Source of the DNA: Arenibacter latericius DSM 15913
GTDB lineage: Bacteria; Bacteroidota; Bacteroidia; Flavobacteriales; Flavobacteriaceae
NCBI RefSeq assembly: GCF_000424985.1
Contig: NZ_AUKX01000005.1
Coordinates: 62,001-126,000 of the forward strand
Reading direction: 5' to 3'
DNA: 64,000 bases
Under the pieces are notes generated by a model. It did no database searches. It had not been told where the DNA came from and worked only from the letters and a program-made list of their open reading frames with translations. Both the position numbers and the translations under genes were made by a program. Below, in pieces: positions 36,508 to 46,408 of this stretch; the first letter of the stretch is position 1, and each line of letters starts with the position of its first letter.

Positions 36508-38682
36508 ATGGCTAGAAAAAATCTCCAACATATAAAACTTAATAAGAGTGATAATTCCCATAATTACGAATTAACCGGGGAGCAATTTATAACTGCAGAG
36601 GGCATCCCTTTAAAACCTTCCTATTCCCAAAAAGATACGGAACGCTTAGGACACTTAAATTTTGCAGCAGGAATTCCGCCCTACCTAAGGGGACCCTATA
36701 GCACTATGTATGTTAAACGCCCATGGACCATTAGGCAATATGCCGGATTTTCAACAGCCGAAGAGAGTAACGCTTTCTATCGGCGTAACTTACAAGCGGG
36801 TCAAAAAGGACTATCCGTAGCATTTGACCTGCCTACTCATAGAGGATACGATAGCGATCATGAGCGAGTTGTAGGGGATGTAGGGAAAGCTGGAGTTGCT
36901 ATAGACTCGGTTGAGGATATGAAAATTCTCTTTAAGGATATCCCCTTAGACAAAATGTCTGTTTCCATGACCATGAACGGAGCGGTTCTTCCTATTATGG
37001 CTTTTTATATTGTTGCCGCAGAGGAACAAGGTGTATCTCTAGATCAATTGGCAGGTACTATCCAAAATGATATCCTAAAGGAATTTATGGTTAGGAATAC
37101 GTATATCTACCCACCTACACCCTCCATGCAGATTGTAGCCGATATTTTTAAGTATACCAGTAAACATATGCCCAAATTTAACAGCATCAGCATCTCTGGT
37201 TATCACATGCATGAGGCTGGAGCTACTGCCGATTTGGAGCTAGCCTATACTTTAGCCGATGGATTAGAATATATAAGGACAGGTATAAAAGCAGGCTTAG
37301 ATATAGATCACTTTGCACCGCGACTCTCTTTCTTCTGGGGAATAGGCATGAACCATTTTATGGAAATCGCCAAAATGAGGGCAGGCCGAATGTTATGGGC
37401 TAAATTGGTAAAACAGTTTAACCCTAAGAAAAATAAATCCCTAGCACTGCGCACCCATAGTCAGACTAGCGGATGGAGCCTTACCGAGCAAGATCCTTTC
37501 AATAATGTTGCGAGAACTACTATTGAAGCCTCTGCTGCAGTATTTGGAGGAACCCAAAGCCTACACACCAATGCCTTAGACGAGGCCATAGCACTCCCTA
37601 CGGATTTTTCTGCTCGAATAGCACGAAACACCCAACTATTCTTGCAAGAAGAAACAGGAATAACCAAAACTGTAGATCCCTGGGGCGGCAGCTATTATGT
37701 GGAATCCCTAACTCATGAAATAGCGCAAAAAGCTTGGGAATTAATTCAAGAGGTTGAAGAGTTAGGCGGTATGACCAAAGCCATAGAAGCTGGTATCCCT
37801 AAACTTAGAATAGAAGAAGCAGCGGCAAAAAAACAGGCGCGTATAGATAGTGGTCAAGATGTTATTGTGGGTGTTAATAAGTATCTAGCAGAAGAAGAGC
37901 GGAATAGTTTTCAGATATTGGAAGTAGATAACGCAAAAGTACGAAGTCAACAACTAGAGCGATTGCAGCAACTAAAAGCTAATAGAAATACTAGTGAAGT
38001 TCAGAACGCTTTAGACAATCTTTCTGCAGCCGCAGAAATAAAGATGAAAGCTACTTCATCCAAAAATAGTAGCGATAATTACGGAGATGAAAATAATTTA
38101 CTAGCTTTATCGGTAAAGGCGGCTAAGGCAAGAGCAACCTTAGGAGAAATTAGTGCTGCCTTGGAAAAAGCTTTTGGCAGGCATAGAGCTGAAATAAAAA
38201 CATTTACTGGAGTGTATTCAAAAGAAATAAAAGAAGACAACAGCTTTGAAAAAGCTCGAGAAATGGCTAATAAGTTTGCCGAACAAGAAGGGCGCAGACC
38301 ACGGATAATGATTGCTAAAATGGGACAGGATGGTCACGATCGTGGTGCAAAGGTGGTTTCTACAGGTTATGCCGACTTAGGGTTTGATGTAGATATTGGC
38401 CCTTTATTTCAGACCCCTGCAGAAGCAGCAAAACAGGCGGTAGAAAATGACGTCCATATTTTAGGCATCTCCTCATTAGCAGGCGGTCATAAAACCCTTG
38501 TACCCCAAGTACTAGAGGCATTAAAAAGTTATGGACGGGAAGATATTATGGTAATTGTAGGAGGAGTAGTACCAAAACAAGACTACGATTTTTTATATGA
38601 ATCCGGAGCCGTGGCAATTTTTGGTCCTGGAAAAAAAATAAGCGATACGGCGATTCATATTTTAGAGATTCTAATGGACTAG
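36508..38682 (+). CDS. scpA: Methylmalonyl-CoA mutase large (alpha) subunit
   Basis: Coenzyme-B12-dependent enzyme interconverting methylmalonyl-CoA and succinyl-CoA (propionate metabolism). 724 residues. The catalytic barrel shows [39 protein letters not shown] and [16 protein letters not shown]. The C-terminal cobalamin domain carries DGHDRG with the cobalt-ligand His610, then [14 protein letters not shown] and VIVGGVVP. With MutA upstream it forms the heterodimer typical of Bacteroidetes. Confidence 0.97.
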   Translation: MARKNLQHIKLNKSDNSHNYELTGEQFITAEGIPLKPSYSQKDTERLGHLNFAAGIPPYLRGPYSTMYVKRPWTIRQYAGFSTAEESNAFYRRNLQAGQKGLSVAFDLPTHRGYDSDHERVVGDVGKAGVAIDSVEDMKILFKDIPLDKMSVSMTMNGAVLPIMAFYIVAAEEQGVSLDQLAGTIQNDILKEFMVRNTYIYPPTPSMQIVADIFKYTSKHMPKFNSISISGYHMHEAGATADLELAYTLADGLEYIRTGIKAGLDIDHFAPRLSFFWGIGMNHFMEIAKMRAGRMLWAKLVKQFNPKKNKSLALRTHSQTSGWSLTEQDPFNNVARTTIEASAAVFGGTQSLHTNALDEAIALPTDFSARIARNTQLFLQEETGITKTVDPWGGSYYVESLTHEIAQKAWELIQEVEELGGMTKAIEAGIPKLRIEEAAAKKQARIDSGQDVIVGVNKYLAEEERNSFQILEVDNAKVRSQQLERLQQLKANRNTSEVQNALDNLSAAAEIKMKATSSKNSSDNYGDENNLLALSVKAAKARATLGEISAALEKAFGRHRAEIKTFTGVYSKEIKEDNSFEKAREMANKFAEQEGRRPRIMIAKMGQDGHDRGAKVVSTGYADLGFDVDIGPLFQTPAEAAKQAVENDVHILGISSLAGGHKTLVPQVLEALKSYGREDIMVIVGGVVPKQDYDFLYESGAVAIFGPGKKISDTAIHILEILMD

Positions 38683-38803
38683 ATGACTACAAAACAGTCG
38701 TTAACACCATACCCCCTGCCGTTTTTTTGGGAGGTAGGTGATGTACTATGACTTTATTTACCATCTGTTAACAAAATACATTTTATAACAACGTAAATAA
38801 TCG

Positions 38804-38811
38804 TATTTTTA
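38804..38811 (+). promoter_or_regulatory. Possible -7 element upstream of parA
   Basis: TATTTTTA (7 of 8 to the TAnnTTTG consensus) lies 14 bases before the first ATG and 20 bases before the preferred parA start at 38832. The G at the last position is missing, so it is only a candidate. Confidence 0.3.
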
Positions 38812-38831
38812 CCCACTAACTTACTATGATA

Positions 38832-39605
38832 ATGGGCAAAATAATTGCTATAGCAAATCAAAAAGGCGGCGTAGGCAAAACCACCACTTCGGTGAACCTA
38901 GCAGCTGCTTTAGGTGTTTTGGAAAAAAAGGTATTATTAATTGATGCCGATCCCCAGGCAAACGCAACCTCCGGATTAGGAGTAGATGTGGAGACTGTAG
39001 AAATGGGAACCTATCAATTATTGGAGCATACTAAATCTTCAAGGGAAACTATAGTGACCACTTCTTCCCCTAACCTGGATCTTATACCCTCGCATATCGA
39101 CTTGGTTGCCATTGAAATAGAATTGGTAGACAAGGATAATCGCGAGTATATGATGAAAGATGCCATCGCATCCTTGAAAGACGAGTATGATTATATTCTA
39201 ATAGATTGCGCTCCTTCTTTAGGGCTCTTAACATTAAATGCCCTTACAGCGGCAGATTCCGTTATGATTCCTATTCAATGTGAATACTTTGCATTAGAAG
39301 GATTGGGAAAATTATTGAATACGATTAAAAGTGTTCAAAAAATTCACAATCCAGCATTAGATATAGAAGGTATGGTACTTACCATGTACGATTCTAGATT
39401 ACGTCTTTCTAACCAAGTGGTAGAAGAAGTAAAAAAACACTTCTCAGAAATGGTTTTTGATACCATTATCCAAAGAAACGTCAGATTAAGTGAAGCACCA
39501 AGTTATGGCGAAAGCATTATTAAATATGATGCAAGTAGTACGGGAGCGGCCAATTATTTAAATTTGGCCAATGAATTAGTAGTGAAAAACAAGGAAACTG
39601 TATAA
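38832..39605 (+). CDS. parA: ParA chromosome-partition ATPase (Soj-like)
   Basis: Deviant Walker A ATPase that segregates replicated origins with ParB. Starting at 38832 gives the conserved opening MGKIIAIANQKGGVGKTT (P-loop KGGVGKTT); an ATG two codons earlier (38826) is possible. Later motifs are LIDADPQANATSGLG, YILIDCAPSLGLLTLNAL and a C-terminal RNVRLSEAPSYGE. 257 residues, chromosomal size rather than plasmid type. The stop overlaps the parB start as TAATG. Confidence 0.95.
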   Translation: MGKIIAIANQKGGVGKTTTSVNLAAALGVLEKKVLLIDADPQANATSGLGVDVETVEMGTYQLLEHTKSSRETIVTTSSPNLDLIPSHIDLVAIEIELVDKDNREYMMKDAIASLKDEYDYILIDCAPSLGLLTLNALTAADSVMIPIQCEYFALEGLGKLLNTIKSVQKIHNPALDIEGMVLTMYDSRLRLSNQVVEEVKKHFSEMVFDTIIQRNVRLSEAPSYGESIIKYDASSTGAANYLNLANELVVKNKETV

Positions 39606-40525
39606 TGGCGAAAGCGACAAAGAAACAAGCGTTGGGCCGAGGATTATCGGCCTTATTAAAAGACCCCGAAAACGACATTCAATCGGCTTCCGACAAGAAT
39701 GCCGATAAGGTGGTGGGTAATATAGTTGAGTTAGACCTAAGCTCTATAGAGGTTAACCCATTTCAACCCCGTTCTAATTTTAATGACGAAGCCTTACATG
39801 AACTTGCTTCATCCATTAGAGAATTAGGCGTTATACAGCCTATAACGGTTAGAAAATTAGATTTCAACAAATACCAATTAGTTTCTGGAGAGCGACGTTT
39901 TAGAGCCTCTAAATTAGTTGGTTTAGAAACCATTCCTGCCTATATCCGAATTGCCAACGACCAGGAATCCTTGGAAATGGCTTTGGTAGAAAATATTCAA
40001 CGTCAAGATCTAGATCCTATAGAAATTGCGCTTTCTTATCAGAGGCTGATTGATGAAATTCAATTGACTCAAGAAAAAATGAGTGAAAGAGTAGGAAAAA
40101 AACGTTCTACCATCACCAATTATCTGCGTCTATTGCGTTTAGATCCCATTATTCAGACCGGTATAAGAGACGGTTTCGTTAGTATGGGCCACGGTAGAGC
40201 ATTAGTAAATATAGAAGAAAAAGAAGATCAAATAGCTCTTTACGAAAAAATTATTACGGAAAATATTTCCGTAAGAAATACAGAGAAAGCCGTAAAGGAG
40301 TACCAAGAAAGAAAGTCTGCCGCAGCATCACCTACTGAGAGTAAGAAACAACAGAAATCCAAAAGCAGTCCAGAATTTATAGCTAGGAGTGTAAGTAGAT
40401 TTACAGACTATTTGGATGTAAAGGTAGATATTAAGGCTACAGAAAAAGGGAAGGGCAAGATTACTATTCCTTTTCACTCTCAGGAAGAATTTAATCGGAT
40501 AAAAAAATTGATTACGGGTGAGTAA
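39605..40525 (+). CDS. parB: ParB/Spo0J chromosome-partition protein
   Basis: Centromere-binding CTPase partner of ParA, 306 residues. The N-terminal segment LGRGLSALL is typical. The ParB/Srx domain has NPFQPR, ELASSIRELGVIQPITVR and the CTP-pocket region GERRFRAS (GERRFRA), followed by ENIQRQDLDPIEIA. The helix-turn-helix follows (TQEKMSERVGKKRSTITNYLRLL). I saw no palindromic parS-like 16-mer in this window. Overlaps the downstream DUF5683 gene by 8 bases. Confidence 0.95.
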   Translation: MAKATKKQALGRGLSALLKDPENDIQSASDKNADKVVGNIVELDLSSIEVNPFQPRSNFNDEALHELASSIRELGVIQPITVRKLDFNKYQLVSGERRFRASKLVGLETIPAYIRIANDQESLEMALVENIQRQDLDPIEIALSYQRLIDEIQLTQEKMSERVGKKRSTITNYLRLLRLDPIIQTGIRDGFVSMGHGRALVNIEEKEDQIALYEKIITENISVRNTEKAVKEYQERKSAAASPTESKKQQKSKSSPEFIARSVSRFTDYLDVKVDIKATEKGKGKITIPFHSQEEFNRIKKLITGE

Positions 40526-41165
40526 TTTCTTTCTATCACTAGTAGCATGTTTTCTGGTTGTCTCTTTTGGGTTTGCCCAAGAAAAAGAGGATAAAAAACA
40601 AGAATCCGATTCTGTAAAAGTAGCCCTTAATGAAAAGGGATTTACAGCAATAGACACCCTTAAAATTAAAAAGAAAGGAATTAATCCCTTAGCTCCTAGT
40701 AAAGCCGCTTTTTATTCCGCCGTTTTCCCGGGCCTAGGTCAAATCTACAACAAACGCTACTGGAAAGTACCCATTGTATACGCAGCAATCGGGACTGGAG
40801 TATACGCCTATAAATACAATGATGATCTGTACGATCGATTTAGGACTGCTTTTAAACGCAGGCAAGCCGGATTTACCGATGATGAATTCTACGACCTAGG
40901 GACGCCAAATCCACCAGGTTCCCCACCAGACTTTTCCGACACAGCCTTGGAAAATGCCCAGGATAGATACCAGCGAGACAGAGACCTTTGGCTATTAGTC
41001 ACAATTGGAATGTACGTTCTTAATATTGTAGATGCCAATGTAGACGCCCATTTAAAACAATTTAACGTGGACGATGATCTAAGTTTAGATTTTAAACCTT
41101 TCTTGGATACAGACGCCCTCACAGCCAACCCAGTTTACGGAATGGCATTAACTATAAAATTTTAA
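40518..41165 (+). CDS. DUF5683 exported protein
   Basis: 215 residues from a GTG start lying inside the end of parB (8-base overlap). A signal peptide is followed by cleavage after GFA|QEK near residue 20. A conserved block, PSKAAFYSAVFPGLGQIYNKRYWKVPIVYAAI, resembles TM2-type membrane domains with Gly-rich turns, and a second hydrophobic helix follows near 135-160. DUF5683 proteins sit between parB and dapB in many Flavobacteriia. Function unknown; the constant position suggests co-transcription rather than a known joint role. Confidence 0.82.
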   Translation: MSNFFLSLVACFLVVSFGFAQEKEDKKQESDSVKVALNEKGFTAIDTLKIKKKGINPLAPSKAAFYSAVFPGLGQIYNKRYWKVPIVYAAIGTGVYAYKYNDDLYDRFRTAFKRRQAGFTDDEFYDLGTPNPPGSPPDFSDTALENAQDRYQRDRDLWLLVTIGMYVLNIVDANVDAHLKQFNVDDDLSLDFKPFLDTDALTANPVYGMALTIKF

Positions 41166-41168
41166 TTG

Positions 41169-41870
41169 ATGAATATTGCCTTGTTCGGATATGGTAAAAT
41201 GGGGAAAATGATTGAACAAATCGCCCTAAAAAGAAACCATACCATAGTAGCAAAAATTGACGTAGACACAACGGAAATAAACTTCTCTGAAATAGATGTA
41301 GCCATAGATTTCAGTATGCCAAGTGCTGCTTTTGATAATATAAAAACATGCATGGAAAACAACATTCCCGTAATTTGTGGTACCACAGGATGGTTAGAAG
41401 ATTACGACAATGCTGTACGGATATGTAAAGAAAATAATGGCGCATTTATTTATGCTTCCAATTTTAGCCTTGGGGTAAACCTGTTCTTTGAACTAAACTC
41501 CTATTTGGCAAAAATGATGGGAAATCTAAAGCAATATCAGGTAAGTATGGAGGAGATTCACCATACTCAAAAATTAGATGCTCCTAGTGGTACGGCTATA
41601 ACTTTAGCTGAAGGGGTAATAAATGAAACTGACTATTCTGCATGGAAGCTAGATAATGCTGACGCTAACGAAATCCCTATTACAGCAAAACGGATTGATG
41701 ATACTCCAGGTACCCATACCGTTACCTACGATAGTGAAGTAGATAGCATTGAGATAAAACACACCGCTCATAATCGCGAAGGATTTGCCCTAGGAGCAGT
41801 GATAGCAGCAGAATGGATACAAGATAAGAAAGGTGTATTCTCTATGAAAGATGTGTTAAACCTTAGTTAA
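41169..41870 (+). CDS. dapB: 4-hydroxy-tetrahydrodipicolinate reductase
   Basis: NAD(P)H-dependent reductase of lysine and meso-DAP synthesis, so it also feeds cell-wall synthesis. 233 residues from ATG 41169; a TTG at 41166 would add one residue. Nucleotide-binding GYGKMGK is at the N-terminus, then CGTTGWL, the active-site block EEIHHTQKLDAPSGTA with the catalytic His and Lys, and the C-terminal HTAHNREGFALGA. It starts 3 nt after the DUF5683 stop. Confidence 0.96.
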   Translation: MNIALFGYGKMGKMIEQIALKRNHTIVAKIDVDTTEINFSEIDVAIDFSMPSAAFDNIKTCMENNIPVICGTTGWLEDYDNAVRICKENNGAFIYASNFSLGVNLFFELNSYLAKMMGNLKQYQVSMEEIHHTQKLDAPSGTAITLAEGVINETDYSAWKLDNADANEIPITAKRIDDTPGTHTVTYDSEVDSIEIKHTAHNREGFALGAVIAAEWIQDKKGVFSMKDVLNLS

Positions 41871-41953
41871 GGAGCGTAACAATCACCAACAAAGAAAGAC
41901 TTAAAAGATTGATTGTTAATTTATAAACAACAATCCAAAATCAGCATACGGAT

Positions 41954-43687
41954 ATGAACGGTACACAGTGGATTATTTTTATTCTTATCATTCAGGTAGT
42001 ACATTTTTTAGGAACCTGGAAATTATACGTAAAGGCAGGTAGAAAAGCTTGGGAGGCAGCTATACCAGTATACAATGCCATAATCTTAATGAAAATTATC
42101 AATAGGCCTAAATGGTGGGTAATTCTGTTATTTATACCTATTATTAACCTATTAATGTTCCCTGTGGTATGGGTAGAAACACTTAGAAGTTTTGGCAAAA
42201 ACAGCCTTTTAGATACTTGGTTGGCCATACTTACCTTAGGTTTATATATCTACTATGTAAATTATTTTACAGAGGTCACCTATATAGAAAACAGGGATCT
42301 TCATCCAAGAACCGCTTTAGGGGAATGGGTAAGCTCCATAGTATTTGCCATCGTTGCAGCTACTTTAGTTCACACCTATATAATTCAACCTTATGTTATC
42401 CCTACTTCCTCTTTGGAAAAAACACTGTTGGTGGGCGACTTCCTTTTTGTGAGTAAATTCCATTATGGGGCACGTGTTCCGATGACCACCGTAGCCGCAC
42501 CAATGGTACATGATACCCTACCTATTCTAAAAACAAGATCATATGTAGCCGATGTAGATCCCGCTACCTATAAAACATCATTTTGGAATAAACTACAGCT
42601 TCCTTATATGCGTCTCCCCGGCTTTAAAAAAGTAAAAAGGAATGAAATTGTAGTGTTTAGCTGGCCTGCCGATACGGTCTACCAATTCTTTAAGCAACAA
42701 GAAGGAGTACGCAAACCCATCGATAAAAAATCAAATTACGTAAAACGTGCCGTAGGTATACCAGGGGATACCTTATCTATAGTTGACGGATATGTACACA
42801 TCAACGGTAAAAAAACGGTATTGCCTTATAGAGCAAAACCTATGTTCTCGCATACAGTAACGGTAGAAAACGGTTTTTCTAATGCAGCAATAGATATATT
42901 AGGAAGAGAAAATTTTGCTGGGAACGTAGTTCGTATCCCCAACAGTTCTTTAGAGTTGGAAAATGCAGACCAAGTAATCACTGCAATGCATATGGAGAAA
43001 ATAAAGTCCGACTCTGCCTACACTTACTATTCCGGAAATGTTAGTAATAATAGGGTCCGCGACTATTTAAAGTCGGAAGACGTAAGCAATATGGCCATCT
43101 TTAATTTAACAGAGGAAGAAGCCAAAAATTTCACTGGAAAAGATGGTATAATATCCATAGAGAAACTTGCATTTACCACTAAAAAAACCTCTCTTTTCCC
43201 ACAAGATCCAGCACATCCTGGAACTTTAGATAATATGCAGGCCATTTACATCCCCGAACAAGGGAAAACCGTGGCGCTTAATTTAGAGGTGCTTCCTCTT
43301 TATGAGAAAATAATTAAGGAATACGAAGACAACACTCTTAAAGTAAACGGAAATCAGATACTGATTAATGGAGAGGTTGCAAACTCCTATACCTTTAAAC
43401 AGGATTACTATTGGATGATGGGAGACAATAGACACCGATCCGAAGATAGTAGAACTTGGGGATACGTTCCAGAAGACCATATAGTAGGCACGCCAGTATT
43501 TATTTGGATGAGTATAGATGGAATCAACGATGGAATGAAAAACTGGAAAATCCGTTGGGATAGAGTATTTACTACGGTCCACGGAGATGGAGAACCTACC
43601 TCCTACTTTAAGTACTTTTTAATTGCACTTGCGGGATGGTTTGTTTTTGATTATTTCAGAAAAAAGAAGAAAACAGATAAAAAATAA
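41954..43687 (+). CDS. lepB: Signal peptidase I, long Bacteroidetes form
   Basis: 577-residue inner-membrane protease that cuts export signals. The first ~110 residues form an extra multi-pass domain (three to four TM segments, DUF5684-like). Then come a TM helix, the catalytic serine motif PTSSLEKTLLVGDF (Ser153), the lysine motif NYVKRAVGIPGDTL (Lys264), and the late box MMGDNRHRSEDSRTWGYVP. Between Lys264 and the late box there is an insert of about 200 residues, which makes the protein far longer than E. coli LepB. One more hydrophobic segment lies near the C-terminus. It lies 83 nt after dapB. Confidence 0.94.
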   Translation: MNGTQWIIFILIIQVVHFLGTWKLYVKAGRKAWEAAIPVYNAIILMKIINRPKWWVILLFIPIINLLMFPVVWVETLRSFGKNSLLDTWLAILTLGLYIYYVNYFTEVTYIENRDLHPRTALGEWVSSIVFAIVAATLVHTYIIQPYVIPTSSLEKTLLVGDFLFVSKFHYGARVPMTTVAAPMVHDTLPILKTRSYVADVDPATYKTSFWNKLQLPYMRLPGFKKVKRNEIVVFSWPADTVYQFFKQQEGVRKPIDKKSNYVKRAVGIPGDTLSIVDGYVHINGKKTVLPYRAKPMFSHTVTVENGFSNAAIDILGRENFAGNVVRIPNSSLELENADQVITAMHMEKIKSDSAYTYYSGNVSNNRVRDYLKSEDVSNMAIFNLTEEEAKNFTGKDGIISIEKLAFTTKKTSLFPQDPAHPGTLDNMQAIYIPEQGKTVALNLEVLPLYEKIIKEYEDNTLKVNGNQILINGEVANSYTFKQDYYWMMGDNRHRSEDSRTWGYVPEDHIVGTPVFIWMSIDGINDGMKNWKIRWDRVFTTVHGDGEPTSYFKYFLIALAGWFVFDYFRKKKKTDKK

Positions 43688-43697
43688 TCTATACAAC

Positions 43698-43740
43698 CCT
43701 AAGCCTTAATTAACCTTTTAATTTGAGGCTTAGGTTTCAA
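43698..43740 (+). terminator. Terminator after lepB
   Basis: CCTAAGCCT (43698-43706) pairs perfectly with AGGCTTAGG (43726-43734); the inner arms can pair further through AA/TT stretches. A short T-run follows. Confidence 0.75.
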
Positions 43741-43796
43741 ATTACAGTAGATACAAACTTAAAAATTGCATCATTCCCCATATCGCCTAAAGTTAC

Positions 43797-43826
43797 TTGA
43801 ATTAGTGGCAAATTAATTTATTTTTA
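43797..43826 (+). promoter_or_regulatory. Candidate sigma-A promoter for the WbqC-like gene
   Basis: TTG (43797-43799), a 19-base spacer, then TATTTTTA (43819-43826) match the Bacteroidetes -33/-7 layout except for the final A. Transcription would begin about 27 bases before the ATG at 43860. Confidence 0.45.
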
Positions 43827-43859
43827 GATTAATACATTAACAAATAGATTCATTAAAAA

Positions 43860-44492
43860 ATGCAGTTGCTTCTTCATCCAGGATATTTTTTAAACATCGC
43901 CAACTTCGCGGCCATTGTTCAGAATGATATTTGTTGGGAGACAAAAGACAATTATCAAAAGCAGACTTTTAGAAATCGTTGCTATATAAGCACAGATACG
44001 GGAAAGCACATGCTTAACATTCCTATTAAGCATATTGGTAACAACAGCAACAAACAGTTATATGCCAATGTAGCTATTGACAATAATTACCAATGGCAAA
44101 GACAACACTGGCGCACCTTGCAAACGGCATATCGGACCTCTCCTTTTTTTGAGTTTTACGAAGATGATATAGCCCCCCTTTACAAAGAGACTTTTCCCTC
44201 TTTAATGGAATTTAACCTGAAGACAATTGAAACTATTTGTGAGTGCCTACAAATAGAGATGCCTACTGATAAAACCATTATATACGAGCCAACAGTAATC
44301 GATAAAATAGACGGGCGTCATTTTATTAATTCTAAAATTAAATTGGAGTTTGATCAACCTGAGTATGTTCAAGTTTTTAACGATAGAAACCCCTTTATTT
44401 CTAATCTAAGCATATTAGACCTTCTGTTCAATGAAGGCACCAACACCCTATCTTATCTCAAAAATGTAAATTTAAGACTCCATCATGCTTAG
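43860..44492 (+). CDS. WbqC-like family protein
   Basis: 210-residue cytoplasmic protein matching the WbqC-like family (PF08889): an N-terminal LLHPGYFLNIANFAAI, NRCYI with LNIPIK, and the characteristic QWQRQHWRTLQTAYRTSPFFEFYEDDI. Family members sit in polysaccharide-synthesis or core clusters, but the biochemical role is not settled. Here it lies downstream of lepB and overlaps the next gene by 8 bases. Confidence 0.85.
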   Translation: MQLLLHPGYFLNIANFAAIVQNDICWETKDNYQKQTFRNRCYISTDTGKHMLNIPIKHIGNNSNKQLYANVAIDNNYQWQRQHWRTLQTAYRTSPFFEFYEDDIAPLYKETFPSLMEFNLKTIETICECLQIEMPTDKTIIYEPTVIDKIDGRHFINSKIKLEFDQPEYVQVFNDRNPFISNLSILDLLFNEGTNTLSYLKNVNLRLHHA

Positions 44493-44793
44493 GTGGTTTA
44501 TGCACTATGGAATCCATTTCCTAGTACCCATTTTGGTCGGTCTTCTTTTTTATAAAGAATATAAATGGAAAGCCATTATAATTCTTTTGGCGGGTATAAT
44601 CATTGATATAGACCATTTATGGGCAAACCCAATCTTTGATCCTAACCGATGTAGTATTAATTTCCACCCCTTACACACCTATTGGGCAATAGCAATCTAT
44701 TGCTTAATGTTAATTCCCAAAAAGACCAGAATATTCGGTCTAGCATTCGTAATTCATATTATAGCGGATATTACAGATTGTCTTCTAATGTAA
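44485..44793 (+). CDS. DUF6122-like small membrane protein
   Basis: A 102-residue protein with three to four hydrophobic segments. Conserved-looking polar residues lie between them: HYGIHFLVP, IIDIDHLWANP, DPNRCSINFHPLHTYW and the C-terminal HIIADITDCLL. The His and Asp pattern resembles YdjM-type membrane-bound metal-dependent hydrolases, so a membrane metalloenzyme is possible. It overlaps the WbqC-like gene by 8 bases and is translationally coupled. Confidence 0.7.
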   Translation: MLRWFMHYGIHFLVPILVGLLFYKEYKWKAIIILLAGIIIDIDHLWANPIFDPNRCSINFHPLHTYWAIAIYCLMLIPKKTRIFGLAFVIHIIADITDCLLM

Positions 44794-44810
44794 TAAACAG
44801 GTTGCTCTAC

Positions 44811-44838
44811 TAGGCCAATTAATAAGCCTATATTTTAA
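44811..44838 (+). terminator. Weak terminator after the WbqC-like operon
   Basis: TAGGC (44811-44815) pairs with GCCTA (44826-44830) and is followed by a T-rich run. The stem is only 5 bp. The remaining bases to 45006 are AT-rich, with no gene seen. Confidence 0.3.
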
Positions 44839-45006
44839 TATTGAATCCAAATTAGGGTGACCTCGGAGCAGTGTAAATAAAATTATTACTATTTCTTGCT
44901 AAATCAATTATAAAGCAGGCATCAACAAGCAATTGCACTTATTTAGAAAATTATTGCTATTTTGTACTCTTGATTTAAATACAATATAATAAACCAATAA
45001 AGTGTT

Positions 45007-46320
45007 ATGGGAGATCATAAATTTCACAACCCCATTCCTTCTGGCAGAAGAGAATTCATAAAAAAATCTGGTATTGCCTTAATCGGGGGATCCCTTGTAT
45101 CCCCGGCAGTATCTTTTGGAGCCACTAGCCTTTACAAAGATTCTACCTTAAAGGTAGGATTAATCGGTTGTGGGGGCCGAGGTACTGGAGCTGCTGCACA
45201 AGCCTTGCAAGCAGATCCTAACGTAATCCTATACGCAATGGGGGACGTTTTTGAAGATAAATTGAATTTGGCACATCAGGAGTTGCAGAAAGCAATGGGA
45301 GATAAGGTAAAAGTTGCTCCAGAAAACAAATTCATAGGATTTGACGCCTATCAAAAAGTAATAGATTCTGGCGTAGATGTGGTATTACTTACTACTCCAC
45401 CAGCCTTTAGACCAGACCACCTAAATGCTGCAGTAGAAGCTGGGAAACACGTGTTTTGCGAGAAACCTGTAGCGGTAGATGCACCGGGTGTACACAAAGT
45501 ATTAGCTGCTGCCAAAAAAGCCAAGGAAAAAAACCTGTCATTAGTTTCTGGCTTCTGTTTTAGGTATGATTACCCCAACAGAGCCATCTTTGGACGCGTT
45601 TTAGACGGACAGATAGGAGATATAAGAACTGTTACAACATTCCGCCATGGAGGGGAAGCTTGGTATAAGGAGCGCCAGCCAGATTGGACAGACATGACCT
45701 ACCGTATGCGCAATTGGTATTATTACAATTGGCTGTCTGGTGATATAGTAGTAGAGCAAGCTGTACACAGCCTAGATATGATGTCTTGGGTTATGGGCGA
45801 TAAGATGCCTATAAGCGCCACAGGAACTGGAGGCAGACAAGTACGTGTAGACAGTAAATACGGTAACATATACGATCATTTTGCAGTAGAATTCGAATAT
45901 GAAAATGGAGCTAAGGGCTATCACTTTACTAGACAACAAAACAACACCTCCCATAGGAACAGCGTAGAGGTACTGGGTAGTGATGGGTCTTCTATTACTA
46001 ACATAGGACGTAGGTATGAAATTACCGGAAAAAACAGCTATACCTACCGAGGAGAAAGAAATAATATGTTCCAAACTGAACACGATGAACTATTTGCCTC
46101 CATTAGAAACGGCAAACCTATGAACGATGGGGAATGGATGGCAAAGAGTACTATGCTAGCAATTTGGGCTCGTATGGTTGGGTACACTGGACAAACTATA
46201 ACTTGGGAGCAAGCCTTTAACTCTAAAGAAGAGCTAGGGCCAAAAATAGACGAATACAATTGGGATCTAGTATGGCCTTCTGCACCTGTGGCTATTCCCG
46301 GTAAAACTAAGTTTATTTAA
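45007..46320 (+). CDS. Tat-exported Gfo/Idh/MocA-family oxidoreductase
   Basis: 437-residue NAD(P)-dependent sugar oxidoreductase. The N-terminus has a twin-arginine signal (GRREFIKKSG, then a hydrophobic run to about residue 38), so it is probably exported folded with its cofactor. The Rossmann glycine motif GLIGCGGRGTG follows, then the family hallmark CEKPVAVD. WLSGDIVVEQAVHSLDMMSW carries the active-site Asp/His. In Bacteroidetes such enzymes oxidise glycosides at C3 and act with DUF1080 hydrolases and isomerases. The decayed DUF1080 tail just downstream supports that pairing. Confidence 0.9.
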   Translation: MGDHKFHNPIPSGRREFIKKSGIALIGGSLVSPAVSFGATSLYKDSTLKVGLIGCGGRGTGAAAQALQADPNVILYAMGDVFEDKLNLAHQELQKAMGDKVKVAPENKFIGFDAYQKVIDSGVDVVLLTTPPAFRPDHLNAAVEAGKHVFCEKPVAVDAPGVHKVLAAAKKAKEKNLSLVSGFCFRYDYPNRAIFGRVLDGQIGDIRTVTTFRHGGEAWYKERQPDWTDMTYRMRNWYYYNWLSGDIVVEQAVHSLDMMSWVMGDKMPISATGTGGRQVRVDSKYGNIYDHFAVEFEYENGAKGYHFTRQQNNTSHRNSVEVLGSDGSSITNIGRRYEITGKNSYTYRGERNNMFQTEHDELFASIRNGKPMNDGEWMAKSTMLAIWARMVGYTGQTITWEQAFNSKEELGPKIDEYNWDLVWPSAPVAIPGKTKFI

Positions 46321-46349
46321 CCCCACTTTTAATTAAAAATTGACTAATT

Positions 46350-46392
46350 AAACCACATGGCGTTTTATACGTCTTGTGGTTTGATTTTATTG
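46350..46392 (+). terminator. Terminator after the Gfo/Idh/MocA gene
   Basis: AAACCACA (46350-46357) pairs perfectly with TGTGGTTT (46375-46382). The stem continues after one mismatch through GGCG/CGTC-type pairs. A T-rich stretch follows. It lies 30 nt after the stop. Confidence 0.65.
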
Positions 46393-46408
46393 CATAACAG
46401 CTTATTAA

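Noticed and set aside
38683-38825. ParB binding sites or replication origin near parAB
   Set aside because: No parS-like palindrome or DnaA-box cluster seen in the flanking sequence.
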